42,474 nucleotides of DNA from positions 1 to 42,474 of the forward strand of contig JAFZME010000065.1 in the NCBI GenBank assembly GCA_017553405.1, in the 5' to 3' direction. A program made the translations under genes and the position numbers. The stretch's first letter is position 1; each line of letters starts with the position of its first letter. Origin of the DNA: Bacteroidales bacterium (GTDB lineage: Bacteria; Bacteroidota; Bacteroidia; Bacteroidales; UBA932). A model generated the notes under the pieces. That model saw nothing but the letters and a program-made list of their open reading frames with translations, did not search any database and was not told the origin of the DNA. Shown in pieces: positions 26,607 through 35,057 of this stretch.

Positions 26607-27395
26607 TCAGAAGCTGAACCGGTAGGCGATGCAGAGGGAGGTGTTGAAGGCGCGGTCGTAGGTGAGGGATTTGAGGCGGGTGCCGGAGGCGTTGGTGTCG
26701 ACGTTTTTGTCGTAGCAGTAGTCGCCGAGGAGGTAGAAATCCAGCGAATGCTGCTTCGTTATGTTCCACTCGGCGCCGAGGCAGCCGCGGACGCGGTTGA
26801 TGTAGGCGTGGCGGTAGCCCAGGAATTTGTAGTCCGCATAGGCACGGCTGGCGGTGCTCCAGGTGGCGGAGCAGGAAGGGTCGTTGAAGACGTTGCGCAC
26901 TTCCACGTAGCCATAGGGCGTCACGCTCGCGAATCCCTTATATGACACCTTGAAACGGCTCTTGAGCTCCAGCAGGTTTGGATTGCTCTGGTAGACGTTG
27001 CCGACGTCGCGGTGGGTGTACTGGAAACGCTCCTTGAAGATGAAGCGCCAGTCGCCGGCCCTGAGCGTAGCGCTTGCGTCGGCATAAACCCTGTGGCGGG
27101 GCTTCCACACCGAAGACGAGTTTTTCTTCTCGATAAACTGATAGCCGACGCCGACCTTGAACACTTTGTTGATCTTGTAAGTGAGGCCTATATCCGCCTG
27201 GAAGCGGCCGAGGGAGGTAAAATTGTCGCTAAGACGCATTTCACCGCCGGCCTCGACGTGGAGTCCTTTAACTATCTTCTTGTCGACCGACACGCTCAGC
27301 CGGGCGCCGAAATCCGACTCCAGGGCGTTCTTAGTGCCCTGGGCGAACACGGCCGCCGGAAGAAGGACCGTCAACAGGAGAAGGACTTTTTTCAT
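26607..27395 (-). CDS. DUF2490-type outer-membrane protein
   Basis: Exported protein of 262 residues. The signal peptide MKKVLLLLTVLLPAAVFAQ is followed by alternating strands (DFGARLSVSVDKKIV, GLHVEAGGEMRLSD, FQADIGLTYKINK, FKVGVGYQFIEKK, WRFIFKERFQYTHRD and so on) and the protein ends in IAYRFSF with a terminal Phe, typical of BAM-inserted barrels. The pattern matches DUF2490, a family of unknown function. It is the last gene of the VTC/DUF4956 operon, overlapping DUF4956 by 4 bases, so it could be the outer-membrane partner of that module. Which ligand it handles cannot be inferred. Confidence 0.8.
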   Translation of the reverse strand: MKKVLLLLTVLLPAAVFAQGTKNALESDFGARLSVSVDKKIVKGLHVEAGGEMRLSDNFTSLGRFQADIGLTYKINKVFKVGVGYQFIEKKNSSSVWKPRHRVYADASATLRAGDWRFIFKERFQYTHRDVGNVYQSNPNLLELKSRFKVSYKGFASVTPYGYVEVRNVFNDPSCSATWSTASRAYADYKFLGYRHAYINRVRGCLGAEWNITKQHSLDFYLLGDYCYDKNVDTNASGTRLKSLTYDRAFNTSLCIAYRFSF

Positions 27396-28159
27396 TGCTC
27401 GACGAAATCCTTTGCCCTCGTGAGGGTATCTATGGAGCCGCTCTGGCCGTCCTCGAGGTCGTAGAAGACCTTGATGAAGGCCGCGTCCTTCAGGAAATCC
27501 ACGTGGCCGATCTCCACGTCCCGCACCTTCACGCCGATGCGCTTTTCAAGGTCGGCGATGAGCTCCCCGCGCTTTTCCGGGACAATCAGGTCGATCCGGT
27601 CGTAGAGCACCAGCTTCGCGGAGGTGTGCTTAAGCAGCCTCCTGCTCTCGAGAACCCATATCAAGCATATCACCAGCGCATTGGACAGCAGCATTATTGA
27701 CACCGTGCCGACCGACAGCTCGTAGTGCGGGTTGGCAGAGGCCGCACCGACAAGGCGGTAGACCGGCGCCAGGCCGTTCATCGCGGCAAGGGCGATAATC
27801 ACGAACAGATACGTCATTTCCCGGATAGGGACAGTCTCGGTACGGTAGCGGATAATACCGAAAATGGCGAACAAGCCGAGCGTAAGGCCGACGCCCACTT
27901 CGACGTTGCCCATAATATACAGAAGCATCAGCATCGCCGACGAAAAGACCATAAACGTGAAATAATAGTCGCGGCGGCGGCTCTTGCGGTAATAGAAGAA
28001 CTGGACGATGATCCAGCAGACGACAAGGTTGAGGAAGAACCTGATCGCCAGTTCGGTGACGGACTGGGCGGTGGTCATCATCGCATCGGTTATGGTCTGT
28101 ACATCCATAATGGAGTCGTCGGCAAGAGTGTAGTCGCCGAAATCCTGGGCAGTAATCAT
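27392..28159 (-). CDS. DUF4956 membrane protein
   Basis: A 255-residue inner-membrane protein. Hydrophobic segments lie at about 39-57, 66-83, 88-103, 115-133 and 152-171. The family hallmark FAIFGIIRYRTETVPIREMTYLF spans about 97-119, with charged RYR and PIRE between membrane segments. A cytoplasmic C-terminal domain of about 80 residues (VPEKRGELIADLEKRIGVKV...) follows. DUF4956 has no known biochemical role. It recurs beside VTC-domain polyphosphate polymerases, as here, and may form a channel or regulator for them. It overlaps VTC by ATGA upstream and the barrel gene by ATGA downstream. Confidence 0.85.
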   Translation of the reverse strand: MITAQDFGDYTLADDSIMDVQTITDAMMTTAQSVTELAIRFFLNLVVCWIIVQFFYYRKSRRRDYYFTFMVFSSAMLMLLYIMGNVEVGVGLTLGLFAIFGIIRYRTETVPIREMTYLFVIIALAAMNGLAPVYRLVGAASANPHYELSVGTVSIMLLSNALVICLIWVLESRRLLKHTSAKLVLYDRIDLIVPEKRGELIADLEKRIGVKVRDVEIGHVDFLKDAAFIKVFYDLEDGQSGSIDTLTRAKDFVEQ

Positions 28160-28944
28160 ATCACGTTGATTTTCTTGTTGATTGTCTTTTCTATGGTACG
28201 CACCTTCACCTTGAAACGGCCGCTTTTGACCGAAGGGTCGGTCAGGGTGACGGCAATGCAGTATTTGCTCACGCGGACGGGCTTTACCCTGTGGTTTAGC
28301 AATATCCCTTTCATCGGGCTTGACGAGCGGCCGCTCTGCTTCAGCTCAATTATCACCGCGTCCTCCAGCGAGGCCTTCCGTCCTGTCCGATAGTTGGTAA
28401 ACAGAAGGGACGTGTCGATGGTAAGCCGTTCCGTCCGGGCTGGATTGACCAGCGTGATGCGGCTGAAGGCGGTGGAAAGGACGGGGTTTAGCTCCCCTGC
28501 GGAGAACCACGAATGCCCTGCCAGGTAGTCGCAGGCGGCGGGATCGGCGGCGAAATCCATCATCTCGCCTGGCTCGATTCTGATACGCTTTTTCTTCGTG
28601 CGGCCGTGGTTGTTCTTGCGCTTGATTTCAAGAAATGCGGCGCCGGAAGCCACATACTCCCGCGTACGCACCTTCTGGCGCACCAGACGGCGGTTGTGGT
28701 GATCCAGGAACATCCTCAGGCCCGGAGTGTCGAAATAGACTGAATTGTAGGGACTGACCTTCTCTCCGCCGGCCTCGAGCACGCGGTAGCCCGCCTCAAG
28801 AGCATCTGAAAGCACCTCAAGAAGCGTCGCCTCGTTGGTCAGGTACTTTGTGTCGATGCGGTTAAGCAGCTTCACGCCTTCCATTTCCCCGAGGGTAATG
28901 GAAGGGATGGGCGCCACGGCCGTATGGAGCGTCCGCTCATTCAT
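28156..28944 (-). CDS. VTC-domain polyphosphate polymerase-like protein
   Basis: A 262-residue soluble protein of the VTC/CYTH-like triphosphate-tunnel superfamily. In yeast Vtc4 this domain polymerises ATP gamma-phosphates into polyphosphate. Basic and acidic residues lining the tunnel are all present: NRIDTKY (28-34), SVYFDT (68-73), RQKVRTREY (89-97), EIKRK (106-110), KKKRIRI (117-123), IIELK (198-202) and SKYC (226-229). The polymerase is therefore probably active, though activity and product are inferred. The ATG at 28944 is chosen because it overlaps the upstream gene by 8 bases; the longer frame runs antisense-like through that gene. It has no membrane segment; DUF4956 next door may supply one. 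Confidence 0.87.
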   Translation of the reverse strand: MNERTLHTAVAPIPSITLGEMEGVKLLNRIDTKYLTNEATLLEVLSDALEAGYRVLEAGGEKVSPYNSVYFDTPGLRMFLDHHNRRLVRQKVRTREYVASGAAFLEIKRKNNHGRTKKKRIRIEPGEMMDFAADPAACDYLAGHSWFSAGELNPVLSTAFSRITLVNPARTERLTIDTSLLFTNYRTGRKASLEDAVIIELKQSGRSSSPMKGILLNHRVKPVRVSKYCIAVTLTDPSVKSGRFKVKVRTIEKTINKKINVI

Positions 28945-29356
28945 CGGAGGTGATGTATTCGAACAGTTTGGTTGAAAGGAGCCGGCCCTTGGCGTCGTAG
29001 GTGTATTGCGTCTTTTTCTTCCCGAATTCGTTGTAGTCGAACTTCTTGTAGTTGACAAGGCGGTTGCGCTCGTCATAGACCAGTTCGCGGGCCATCCTGC
29101 CGTTAGCCCCCCACTCGTAGCGCTTGCGCCACTTCTGCTTGCCGGCCGCATCGTATTCGATTTCCTCTATTTTCTTCCCCTCGGGAGAATAGGTGGTCAC
29201 GTGATCCAGGGTACTGGCCACACCTTTGGCGTTGGTGTTCCATTCCTTGACCACGAGGTTCTTCTTGTTGATCTTCGGGCCTGTCTTCTCTGTCTGGGCT
29301 AAAGCCGAAAGGCCCGCAATCGTCAGAAGGAATATGAGCAGTATAATCCTTTTCAT
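28937..29356 (-). CDS. Secreted YD-repeat-like small protein
   Basis: Small exported protein of 139 residues. The signal peptide MKRIILLIFLLTIAGLSALAQ starts from the ATG at 29356; a TTG six codons earlier overlaps the upstream stop and is an alternative. The mature part is a run of short Tyr/Gly/Lys strands resembling Rhs/YD repeats: TYSPEGKKIEEIEYDAAGK, YEWGANGRMARELVYDERN, FDYNEFGKKKTQYTYDAKG, then RLLSTKLFEYITSDE. Such stacked strands usually form a small beta structure. No function is known. It lies between the beta-helix lipoprotein and the VTC gene, so it is probably part of the same surface module. Confidence 0.72.
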   Translation of the reverse strand: MKRIILLIFLLTIAGLSALAQTEKTGPKINKKNLVVKEWNTNAKGVASTLDHVTTYSPEGKKIEEIEYDAAGKQKWRKRYEWGANGRMARELVYDERNRLVNYKKFDYNEFGKKKTQYTYDAKGRLLSTKLFEYITSDE

Positions 29357-29370
29357 CGTCTTTATAATTT

Positions 29371-32226
29371 TCAATGGTGGGGAGGCCAGTTGCCACCACC
29401 ACCGCCGCCGCCACCGCCGGACGAATATGCGGAAACCGTGACACTGTTGCCGCCGGAGATGGTCCCCGGGATATAGGCATTGCTGTCAAAGATGGCTGTG
29501 CCGGAATACGCGACGCCGGACTTAAGCGTCACGCTGCCACCGCCACTATACACAATCAGGGAATTTCCTCTCGAAGGAGTCTTGAAGGCCACTACCGCGT
29601 TCGACGTGCTGTCCCATAGGCCATACCACGTGTTTTTGCTCAAGGATCCGGCCCTGTAGGCGGTGCCGGTGATCTGCGCCCCGCCTTCAAGTCCGCCTAC
29701 GGCTATGAGCGTTCCACCTTCGACAAAGAGTTTCTTACCGCCTTCGGTGTTGGCGTCGAAGCCGACGTCGGGAGTGCCGTGCTCGCATATACCGTAAGCG
29801 ATGCCTCCCTTGACATACAGGTTGCCGTTGGAGTCGAATCCGTCGGCGCCGGTCCTGCTGCCGGCCGTCCAGGCGCAGACATATCCGCCGGTAATGGTGA
29901 TGTCGTTGACGCAGTTGATGCCGTCGTCATAGGAAGAATAGCCGAAGATGTGGCCGCCGCTGATAGTGAGGGTTCCCTTCGCTTCGATACCTTCTCCGCC
30001 GGACGCCTTCACATTGACGTCCCCGCCGGAAATAATCAGGTTGCCGGCATATCCGGTGACGGTGGAGTGTTCGCCTGTGCCGCTCTTAGTGGCCCAGCCG
30101 ATCTTGATGCCCTTGGCGCTCACGTCGTTGGTCTCGCTGCCGCTGCAGGTGACGCTAAGGGTACCTCCGCTGATGTAACTGTCGGACAATGTGTGCTTGG
30201 AACTGTCGAAATCATAGTTTCCGGCACTGATTCCCTTGCCGCCGTTGCCGGTGTTCTTTATAGTGACAGTGCCTCCGGTCATACCGAAATAATTGTCGGC
30301 CTTGATGCCGGCGCTGCCCTTGTATTCAGCCGCCTCGCTGTCGTAGGCCACTCCGCCGGACACCGTAATGTCGGTCGTACCGCCCTCGATGAGGACGAAG
30401 TCGTCGGAGGAAATGCCCTTCTTCATAGCCGCGGAGGCGGAGATGGTCAGCGTGCCGTTCGAGACACGCACATATTCATTGCCGCGGACGCCGTGGCCGG
30501 CGCTGCTGCCCGCCGTGACATTAACCGTCGGGCTCTGCATAAGACGGACATAGTCGTCGGACGTTATGGCGGACTTGCCCTGCTTGTTGTTGGCCGTGAT
30601 CTTCAGCGTGCCGCTTCCCGAGAAACAGAGCTGCCCTTCGGAAAAGAACACTGCCTTCATATCCTCCTCGCCGGAGGAATAGGCCGCCGACGAACCGTCC
30701 GCAAAGGTGTTGGTCCCCTCCACCATCACGAAGCAGCGCTTGCCGCTCTGGATATTGACGGCTGCTCCGGCAGGATTGGTGATGGAGACGCCGTCCAGCA
30801 GGAGCGCCATCTTCTTGGCGCTGTAGAGCTTGAAGAAGCCGTCCGAAGCGGTGCCGGAGAGTTTGTAGACGATATTCTCGTCGCCGGCATTGGTGATGGT
30901 GACGCCGTTGCCGCTGACAGACACGGTGAGGTCGGCCGATGCCTTGTAGCCACTGACGGTAGCGCCGGAGGAAGAATAGGTCACTGTGACCATTCTGGTG
31001 AATGTCGTGTTGACGATATCGTCCTCCGAAGCGCTGTCGCCGGTAGATGGATAATTCCAGGTGCCGGCGCCGTCGTCGGTGTTGGTCTTCACGACGAGGG
31101 TGTAGCCGGCCGATGCCGCCTTATAGTATTCGTCGCCTTCGAACAGGGCGGAAACGGTGGCCGAGCCGGTCGCTACAAGGGTTACGACACCATCATCGGA
31201 TATGGTCGCCACATCGGGATTGGAGGTCTCGAACCTGACATTGGCGGACACGGCCTCGGGATCAACCGTGAGTGCCGGATAGGCGCTTATGTCCTCCTCT
31301 TCCAGCACCTGGCTGCAGGAAGCGGCGCTCCACTCAAGGGTAACATTGTGCTTGACCACCTTGAGTGTGTAGGAAGCGCTGCCGGCGGCATACGTGTCGT
31401 CAGCCTCGGTCGTTGCGATGATGGACACTGTGCCGGCAGCAACGAGCGTCACGGCTCCGTCGCCGTTCACTGTCGCGACATCTTCGTTGGACGAGGAATA
31501 TGTCACGCTGAGATTATGGGGGTTGCTTAATGTAGGGAACTCGTTTTCATCAGAAGCGAGAGTAGCCGTATAGCTTTCGGCGCTCCAGGCGATGCCTGCC
31601 TTCTCAAGATAGCCCTCCACCGTAAGCGTGTAGGACACGCTGGCGCTCTCGAAGGCGTCATTCGCCGCCGAGGTGGCCGTGATGGACGTCTCGCCTTCGG
31701 CAAGTATGCTGACCACCCCGATTTGGGAGACCGTCGCTACGCTTTCGTTGCTGGAAGAATACTCCACCGTCTGCCCGCCCGGGTTGTTGAGAGTCGGGAA
31801 GGAATATGTGCTCTCGTCGCCAAACGTCACGGTACAGGAGCCGGCGCTCCAGGAGATGCCTTCACCTTTACGGACGATTAGCGCATATGATGCGCTGGAA
31901 GCGGAATACTTTCCCGTGGCCGCCGACGATGCCATAATCGAGGTGACTCCGGCGGAAATCAGCGTGATGTTGCCCGTTTCATCAATCGTTGCGACTCCAG
32001 TGTCGGAAGAAGTATACGTAACGCTTACATTTCTGAGATTGGCAAGCGTGGGGAATTCATTAGTGACGCTTCCTATGATGACCTCGCACGAAGAGGCGCT
32101 CCAGCTCAGCTCCGGATCGGTCAGCTCGCTGCTGAAGGGCTGATCCGTGATGAGTATCTCGTCACGGCCGCAGCCGAAAGCAAGTACAAAGGCCAGAGAC
32201 AGGAAGAATATTTGGCGAAGTTTCAT
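29371..32226 (-). CDS. Surface lipoprotein with four Ig-like (BIG2-type) repeats and a Cthe_2159-type beta-helix
   Basis: A 951-residue lipoprotein; the signal ends in AFGC with Cys19 lipidated. Four related Ig-like repeats follow at about 40-118, 123-203, 212-290 and 297-380, each with the pattern W-S/A, FPTL or YPAL, a Val-Ala-Thr strand and SYTL. After a linker (about 380-410) comes a long right-handed beta-helix domain rich in SGGTLSVTCSG, TISGGHIFGYSSYDDGINC and ITGGYVCAWTAGS turns, matching the carbohydrate-binding Cthe_2159 family (PF14262), which binds acidic polysaccharide in Clostridium thermocellum. The C-terminus is odd: nine glycines then NWPPHH. It is the first gene of the five-gene VTC operon, so the carbohydrate contact and the polyphosphate enzyme may be linked. 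The ligand is unknown. Confidence 0.82.
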   Translation of the reverse strand: MKLRQIFFLSLAFVLAFGCGRDEILITDQPFSSELTDPELSWSASSCEVIIGSVTNEFPTLANLRNVSVTYTSSDTGVATIDETGNITLISAGVTSIMASSAATGKYSASSASYALIVRKGEGISWSAGSCTVTFGDESTYSFPTLNNPGGQTVEYSSSNESVATVSQIGVVSILAEGETSITATSAANDAFESASVSYTLTVEGYLEKAGIAWSAESYTATLASDENEFPTLSNPHNLSVTYSSSNEDVATVNGDGAVTLVAAGTVSIIATTEADDTYAAGSASYTLKVVKHNVTLEWSAASCSQVLEEEDISAYPALTVDPEAVSANVRFETSNPDVATISDDGVVTLVATGSATVSALFEGDEYYKAASAGYTLVVKTNTDDGAGTWNYPSTGDSASEDDIVNTTFTRMVTVTYSSSGATVSGYKASADLTVSVSGNGVTITNAGDENIVYKLSGTASDGFFKLYSAKKMALLLDGVSITNPAGAAVNIQSGKRCFVMVEGTNTFADGSSAAYSSGEEDMKAVFFSEGQLCFSGSGTLKITANNKQGKSAITSDDYVRLMQSPTVNVTAGSSAGHGVRGNEYVRVSNGTLTISASAAMKKGISSDDFVLIEGGTTDITVSGGVAYDSEAAEYKGSAGIKADNYFGMTGGTVTIKNTGNGGKGISAGNYDFDSSKHTLSDSYISGGTLSVTCSGSETNDVSAKGIKIGWATKSGTGEHSTVTGYAGNLIISGGDVNVKASGGEGIEAKGTLTISGGHIFGYSSYDDGINCVNDITITGGYVCAWTAGSRTGADGFDSNGNLYVKGGIAYGICEHGTPDVGFDANTEGGKKLFVEGGTLIAVGGLEGGAQITGTAYRAGSLSKNTWYGLWDSTSNAVVAFKTPSRGNSLIVYSGGGSVTLKSGVAYSGTAIFDSNAYIPGTISGGNSVTVSAYSSGGGGGGGGGNWPPHH

Positions 32227-32268
32227 TTTATAAGGACCCTTCTTGCAAAGAATGGTTAATTGCAGCGG

Positions 32269-33621
32269 TTAAATAATCAGATTGGTCACAAATATCACGA
32301 TGACGGCGAGCGGAGCGATGTAGCGGATGAGGAACCAGAGTACGGGGAAAAAGCGGTTGAAATAACGGCCGCCGCTGGTGAGCTCATCGCGGACGTCGTC
32401 TTTTGTAAGGCGCCATCCGACGAATATCGTGAACATCAGGCCCCCGAGGACCATCAGGAAGTTGGAGCAGAGTTTGTCGAAGAACTCGAAGATCGAGCAG
32501 TCGAGGATCCTGACTCCCGAAAGGACGCCGAAGGAGAGCGAACAAAGGACGCCGAGGCCCCAAATGACGGCGAAAACCACCACCGTGGAGGCCTTGCGCG
32601 ACATTTTCTTCTCCTCGCAAAGGTAGGCGACGCCGACTTCCATCATCGAGATGGCCGAGGTGAGCGCCGCGACGAGTATCGACAGGAAGAATATGATCGC
32701 TATAATCGCGCTCAGGAAGGGAACCGAGCCGCCCATCTTATTGAATATGAACGGAAGTGTCTCGAAGACGAGTCCGGGACCGGCGCCGGGCTGGATGCCT
32801 GCGGCGAAGACTGCCGGCATAATCGCGAAGCCGGCCATAAGGGCGAAAAGCAGGTCGGACGCGGCCGTGCCTGCCGAAGAAGCTATGAGATTCTCATCCT
32901 TACGGACATACGAAGCGTAGGTCAGGATGGAGCCGACGCCGAGGGAAAGGGAGTAGAACGACTGCCCTATCGCGGCGGCAACCGCCTCGACGCTGAGTTT
33001 GCTCCAGTCGGGCTTAAGCAGATAATTCACCCCTTCGCGCGAGCCGGGAAGCGTTATGGAATAGACCATTATCGCAACTATCAGGAAGAAAAGGATGGGC
33101 ATAGTGATCTTCGAGAAACGCTCGATGCCCTTCTTCACCCCGGCGAGGATGATGACCGCCACCATCAGCAGGAAGATCGTGTGCATCACCACCGGAGCCC
33201 AGGTGGAAGAAATGAAATTGCCGAACACTCCCGAGACCTCGTCGGCCGGCACTCCTGTAAAATCAAACGCAAGCGACTTGAAAAGGTACTCGACGGACCA
33301 TCCGCCGACCACGCTGTAGTAGGAAAGGAGGATTATCGGGGATATGACCGTGATGAGCCCCAGCCACTTCCACTTGGAGCCGGGCGCAAGGGCCTCCATC
33401 GCGCCGAAGGTGTTGGAACGGCTCCGCCGCCCGATAATCGCCTCCGACATAAAGACCGGAAGGGAGAGAACTATCGTCGAGACTATGTAGACGAGGATGA
33501 ACGCCGCGCCGCCGTACTGGCCGACAATAAACGGGAAACGCCATATATTGCCGAGCCCCACTGCGGACCCCGCCATCGCCATCACCACGGCAAATCTCGA
33601 TGAAAAATTCTCTCTTTTCAT
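32269..33621 (-). CDS. Neurotransmitter:sodium symporter (NSS) family transporter
   Basis: Inner-membrane Na+-coupled solute transporter of the LeuT fold, 450 residues with about eleven hydrophobic segments. The TM1 signature GSAVGLGNIWRFPF (18-31) carries the sodium and substrate-binding unwound stretch; FILVYIVSTIVLSLPVFMSE follows in TM2. TM6 and TM8 features are visible in IGQSFYSLSLGVGSILTYASY and SAIISMMEVG-like segments (here SAISMMEVGVAYL). Bacterial members carry amino acids, often Leu, Trp or Tyr; the substrate here is not determinable. It is a stand-alone minus-strand gene, 42 bases before the lipoprotein gene, with a repeat cluster on its upstream side. Confidence 0.93.
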   Translation of the reverse strand: MKRENFSSRFAVVMAMAGSAVGLGNIWRFPFIVGQYGGAAFILVYIVSTIVLSLPVFMSEAIIGRRSRSNTFGAMEALAPGSKWKWLGLITVISPIILLSYYSVVGGWSVEYLFKSLAFDFTGVPADEVSGVFGNFISSTWAPVVMHTIFLLMVAVIILAGVKKGIERFSKITMPILFFLIVAIMVYSITLPGSREGVNYLLKPDWSKLSVEAVAAAIGQSFYSLSLGVGSILTYASYVRKDENLIASSAGTAASDLLFALMAGFAIMPAVFAAGIQPGAGPGLVFETLPFIFNKMGGSVPFLSAIIAIIFFLSILVAALTSAISMMEVGVAYLCEEKKMSRKASTVVVFAVIWGLGVLCSLSFGVLSGVRILDCSIFEFFDKLCSNFLMVLGGLMFTIFVGWRLTKDDVRDELTSGGRYFNRFFPVLWFLIRYIAPLAVIVIFVTNLII

Positions 33622-33630
33622 TTTTTATTT

Positions 33631-33772
33631 AGATTTCTCGACTTCGCTCGAAATGACATAAGGAGGCTCGAAATGACATAAGGAGGCTCGAAATGACATA
33701 AGGAGGCTCGAAATGACATAAGGTGGATTGAAATGTTGTCATTTCGACCAAGCGAAGCGCGCGGAGAAATCT
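33631..33772. repeat. Inverted pair of Bacteroidota intergenic repeats enclosing the tandem array
   Basis: AGATTTCTCGACTTCGCTCG continuing to AAATGACA lies at 33631-33658. An inverted relative, TGTCATTTCGACCAAGCG continuing to GAGAAATCT, lies at 33736-33772. The arms can pair over most of their length. The right arm touches the folA stop codon at 33772-33774. The same family appears at 25948-25983 and 26422-26449. Confidence 0.75.
33646..33725. repeat. Four tandem copies of a 20-bp repeat
   Basis: The unit GCTCGAAATGACATAAGGAG is repeated head to tail at 33646, 33666, 33686 and 33706, with only one base differing in the last copy. The unit is part of the intergenic repeat GCTCGAAATGACA that flanks it. 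A perfect array this regular points to recent slippage or unequal exchange. Confidence 0.9.
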
Positions 33773-34266
33773 CATTTTCTTTTTAGTACGGTAAATTCAT
33801 ACGTAATGCCGCTGTCAGGGTCGGTCTGGAGGGGGGAACGGGAGACTTCTTCGAAGATCTCCGAGGAGACCTCGGGGAAGAAGACGTCCGCGTCCTGAGG
33901 AGCGTCGTGGACACGCGTGAGATAGAGCGTGTCGGCGGTCTCGAGGGCCTGGGCGTAGGTGTAGGCGCCGCCGATGACAAAGCACTTTTCGGCATCCTCC
34001 GCGGCGGCGAAGGCCTCCGCCAGATTAGGCACGACGACCACCGTGTCCGGGGCGTCCGGCCAGGGGAACTCGCTGATGACGATGTTCTTACGCCTGGGCA
34101 GCGCGCGCCCGATGGACTGGAAGGTCATCCAGCCCATAATGACCGGGTAGCCGGTGGTGGTCTCGCGGAAATACTTCATATCGCCCGGGAGGTTCCAAAG
34201 CAGGGCGTTCTTGCGTCCGATCGCCATATTGTCGGCGACGGCAACTATGATACATTTTTCACTCAT
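33772..34266 (-). CDS. folA: Dihydrofolate reductase
   Basis: Reduces dihydrofolate made by thymidylate synthase back to tetrahydrofolate. It has 164 residues. The active site keeps Trp24 and Asp29 ([13 protein letters not shown]), and [11 protein letters not shown] is the second nucleotide-binding loop. In the first cofactor loop the Escherichia coli VIMGRHTWESIG reads [12 protein letters not shown] here: Arg44, which grips the 2'-phosphate of NADPH, is replaced by Trp46, and His45 by Met. Cofactor preference may therefore differ. The start overlaps the thyA stop as ATGA. A repeat abuts the stop codon. Confidence 0.92.
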   Translation of the reverse strand: MSEKCIIVAVADNMAIGRKNALLWNLPGDMKYFRETTTGYPVIMGWMTFQSIGRALPRRKNIVISEFPWPDAPDTVVVVPNLAEAFAAAEDAEKCFVIGGAYTYAQALETADTLYLTRVHDAPQDADVFFPEVSSEIFEEVSRSPLQTDPDSGITYEFTVLKRK

Positions 34267-35057
34267 ACGGCAACAGGGGCTTTGATTGCAGGCCAGGGGT
34301 CATAGCCTTCGAGGGTGAAATCCTCGTAGCGGAAATCGAATATGCTCTTGACTTCGGGATTGATCTTCATCGTCGGCAGGGCGCGGGGCTCGCGGCTGAG
34401 CTGGAGATCGACCTGCTCGAAGTGGTTCTTGTAGATGTGGACATCGCCGAAAGTGTGGACAAACTCGCCGGGCTTCAGGCCGCACACCTGAGCCAGCATC
34501 ATCGTCAGCAGGGCATACGAAGCGATGTTGAACGGAACGCCCAGGAAGACATCCGCGCTCCTCTGGTAGAGCTGGCAGGAAAGTTTGCCGTCGGCCACAT
34601 AGAACTGGAACAGGCAATGGCAGGGCGGAAGCGCCATCTTGTCAATCTCGCCGGGGTTCCAGGCGCAGACTATCATCCTTCTGGAATCAGGATGATTCCT
34701 GATGAGGTCGACAAGGTCGGAAATCTGGTCCACCACCCTTCCGTCGGCCGCCTCCCAGGAGCGCCACTGCTTTCCATAGACCGAGCCGAGGTTGCCGTTT
34801 TCGTCGGCCCACTCGTCCCAGATATGGACACCGTTGTCGGTGAGGAACTTGATGTTGGTGTCGCCCTTCAGGAACCAGAGAAGTTCATATATGACCCCTT
34901 TCAGGAACACCTTCTTGGTGGTCAGGAGAGGAAATCCGTCCTCAAGGTTGAACCTCATCTGGTAGCCGAAGACGCTCTGCGTCCCGACGCCGGTGCGGTC
35001 GGTCTTGATGACTCCGTGCTCACGGATATGCCTCAACAAGTCTAAATATTGCTTCAT
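34263..35057 (-). CDS. thyA: Thymidylate synthase
   Basis: Makes dTMP from dUMP with methylene-tetrahydrofolate as carbon donor and reductant. Its 264 residues equal the length of the E. coli enzyme. The catalytic cysteine is Cys146 in [12 protein letters not shown], and the phosphate-binding Arg residues are visible in KTDRTGVGT (18-26) and HPDSRRMIV (122-130). [20 protein letters not shown] is the dUMP and folate-contact region. It pairs functionally with folA immediately downstream (ATGA overlap). Presence of ThyA implies the genome relies on folate-dependent dTMP synthesis with DHFR recycling. Confidence 0.98.
   Translation of the reverse strand: MKQYLDLLRHIREHGVIKTDRTGVGTQSVFGYQMRFNLEDGFPLLTTKKVFLKGVIYELLWFLKGDTNIKFLTDNGVHIWDEWADENGNLGSVYGKQWRSWEAADGRVVDQISDLVDLIRNHPDSRRMIVCAWNPGEIDKMALPPCHCLFQFYVADGKLSCQLYQRSADVFLGVPFNIASYALLTMMLAQVCGLKPGEFVHTFGDVHIYKNHFEQVDLQLSREPRALPTMKINPEVKSIFDFRYEDFTLEGYDPWPAIKAPVAV

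Noticed and set aside
29779-31530. A 583-codon open frame antisense to the surface lipoprotein
   Set aside because: The repetitive lipoprotein keeps the opposite strand open; composition is shadow-like and no start signal is seen.
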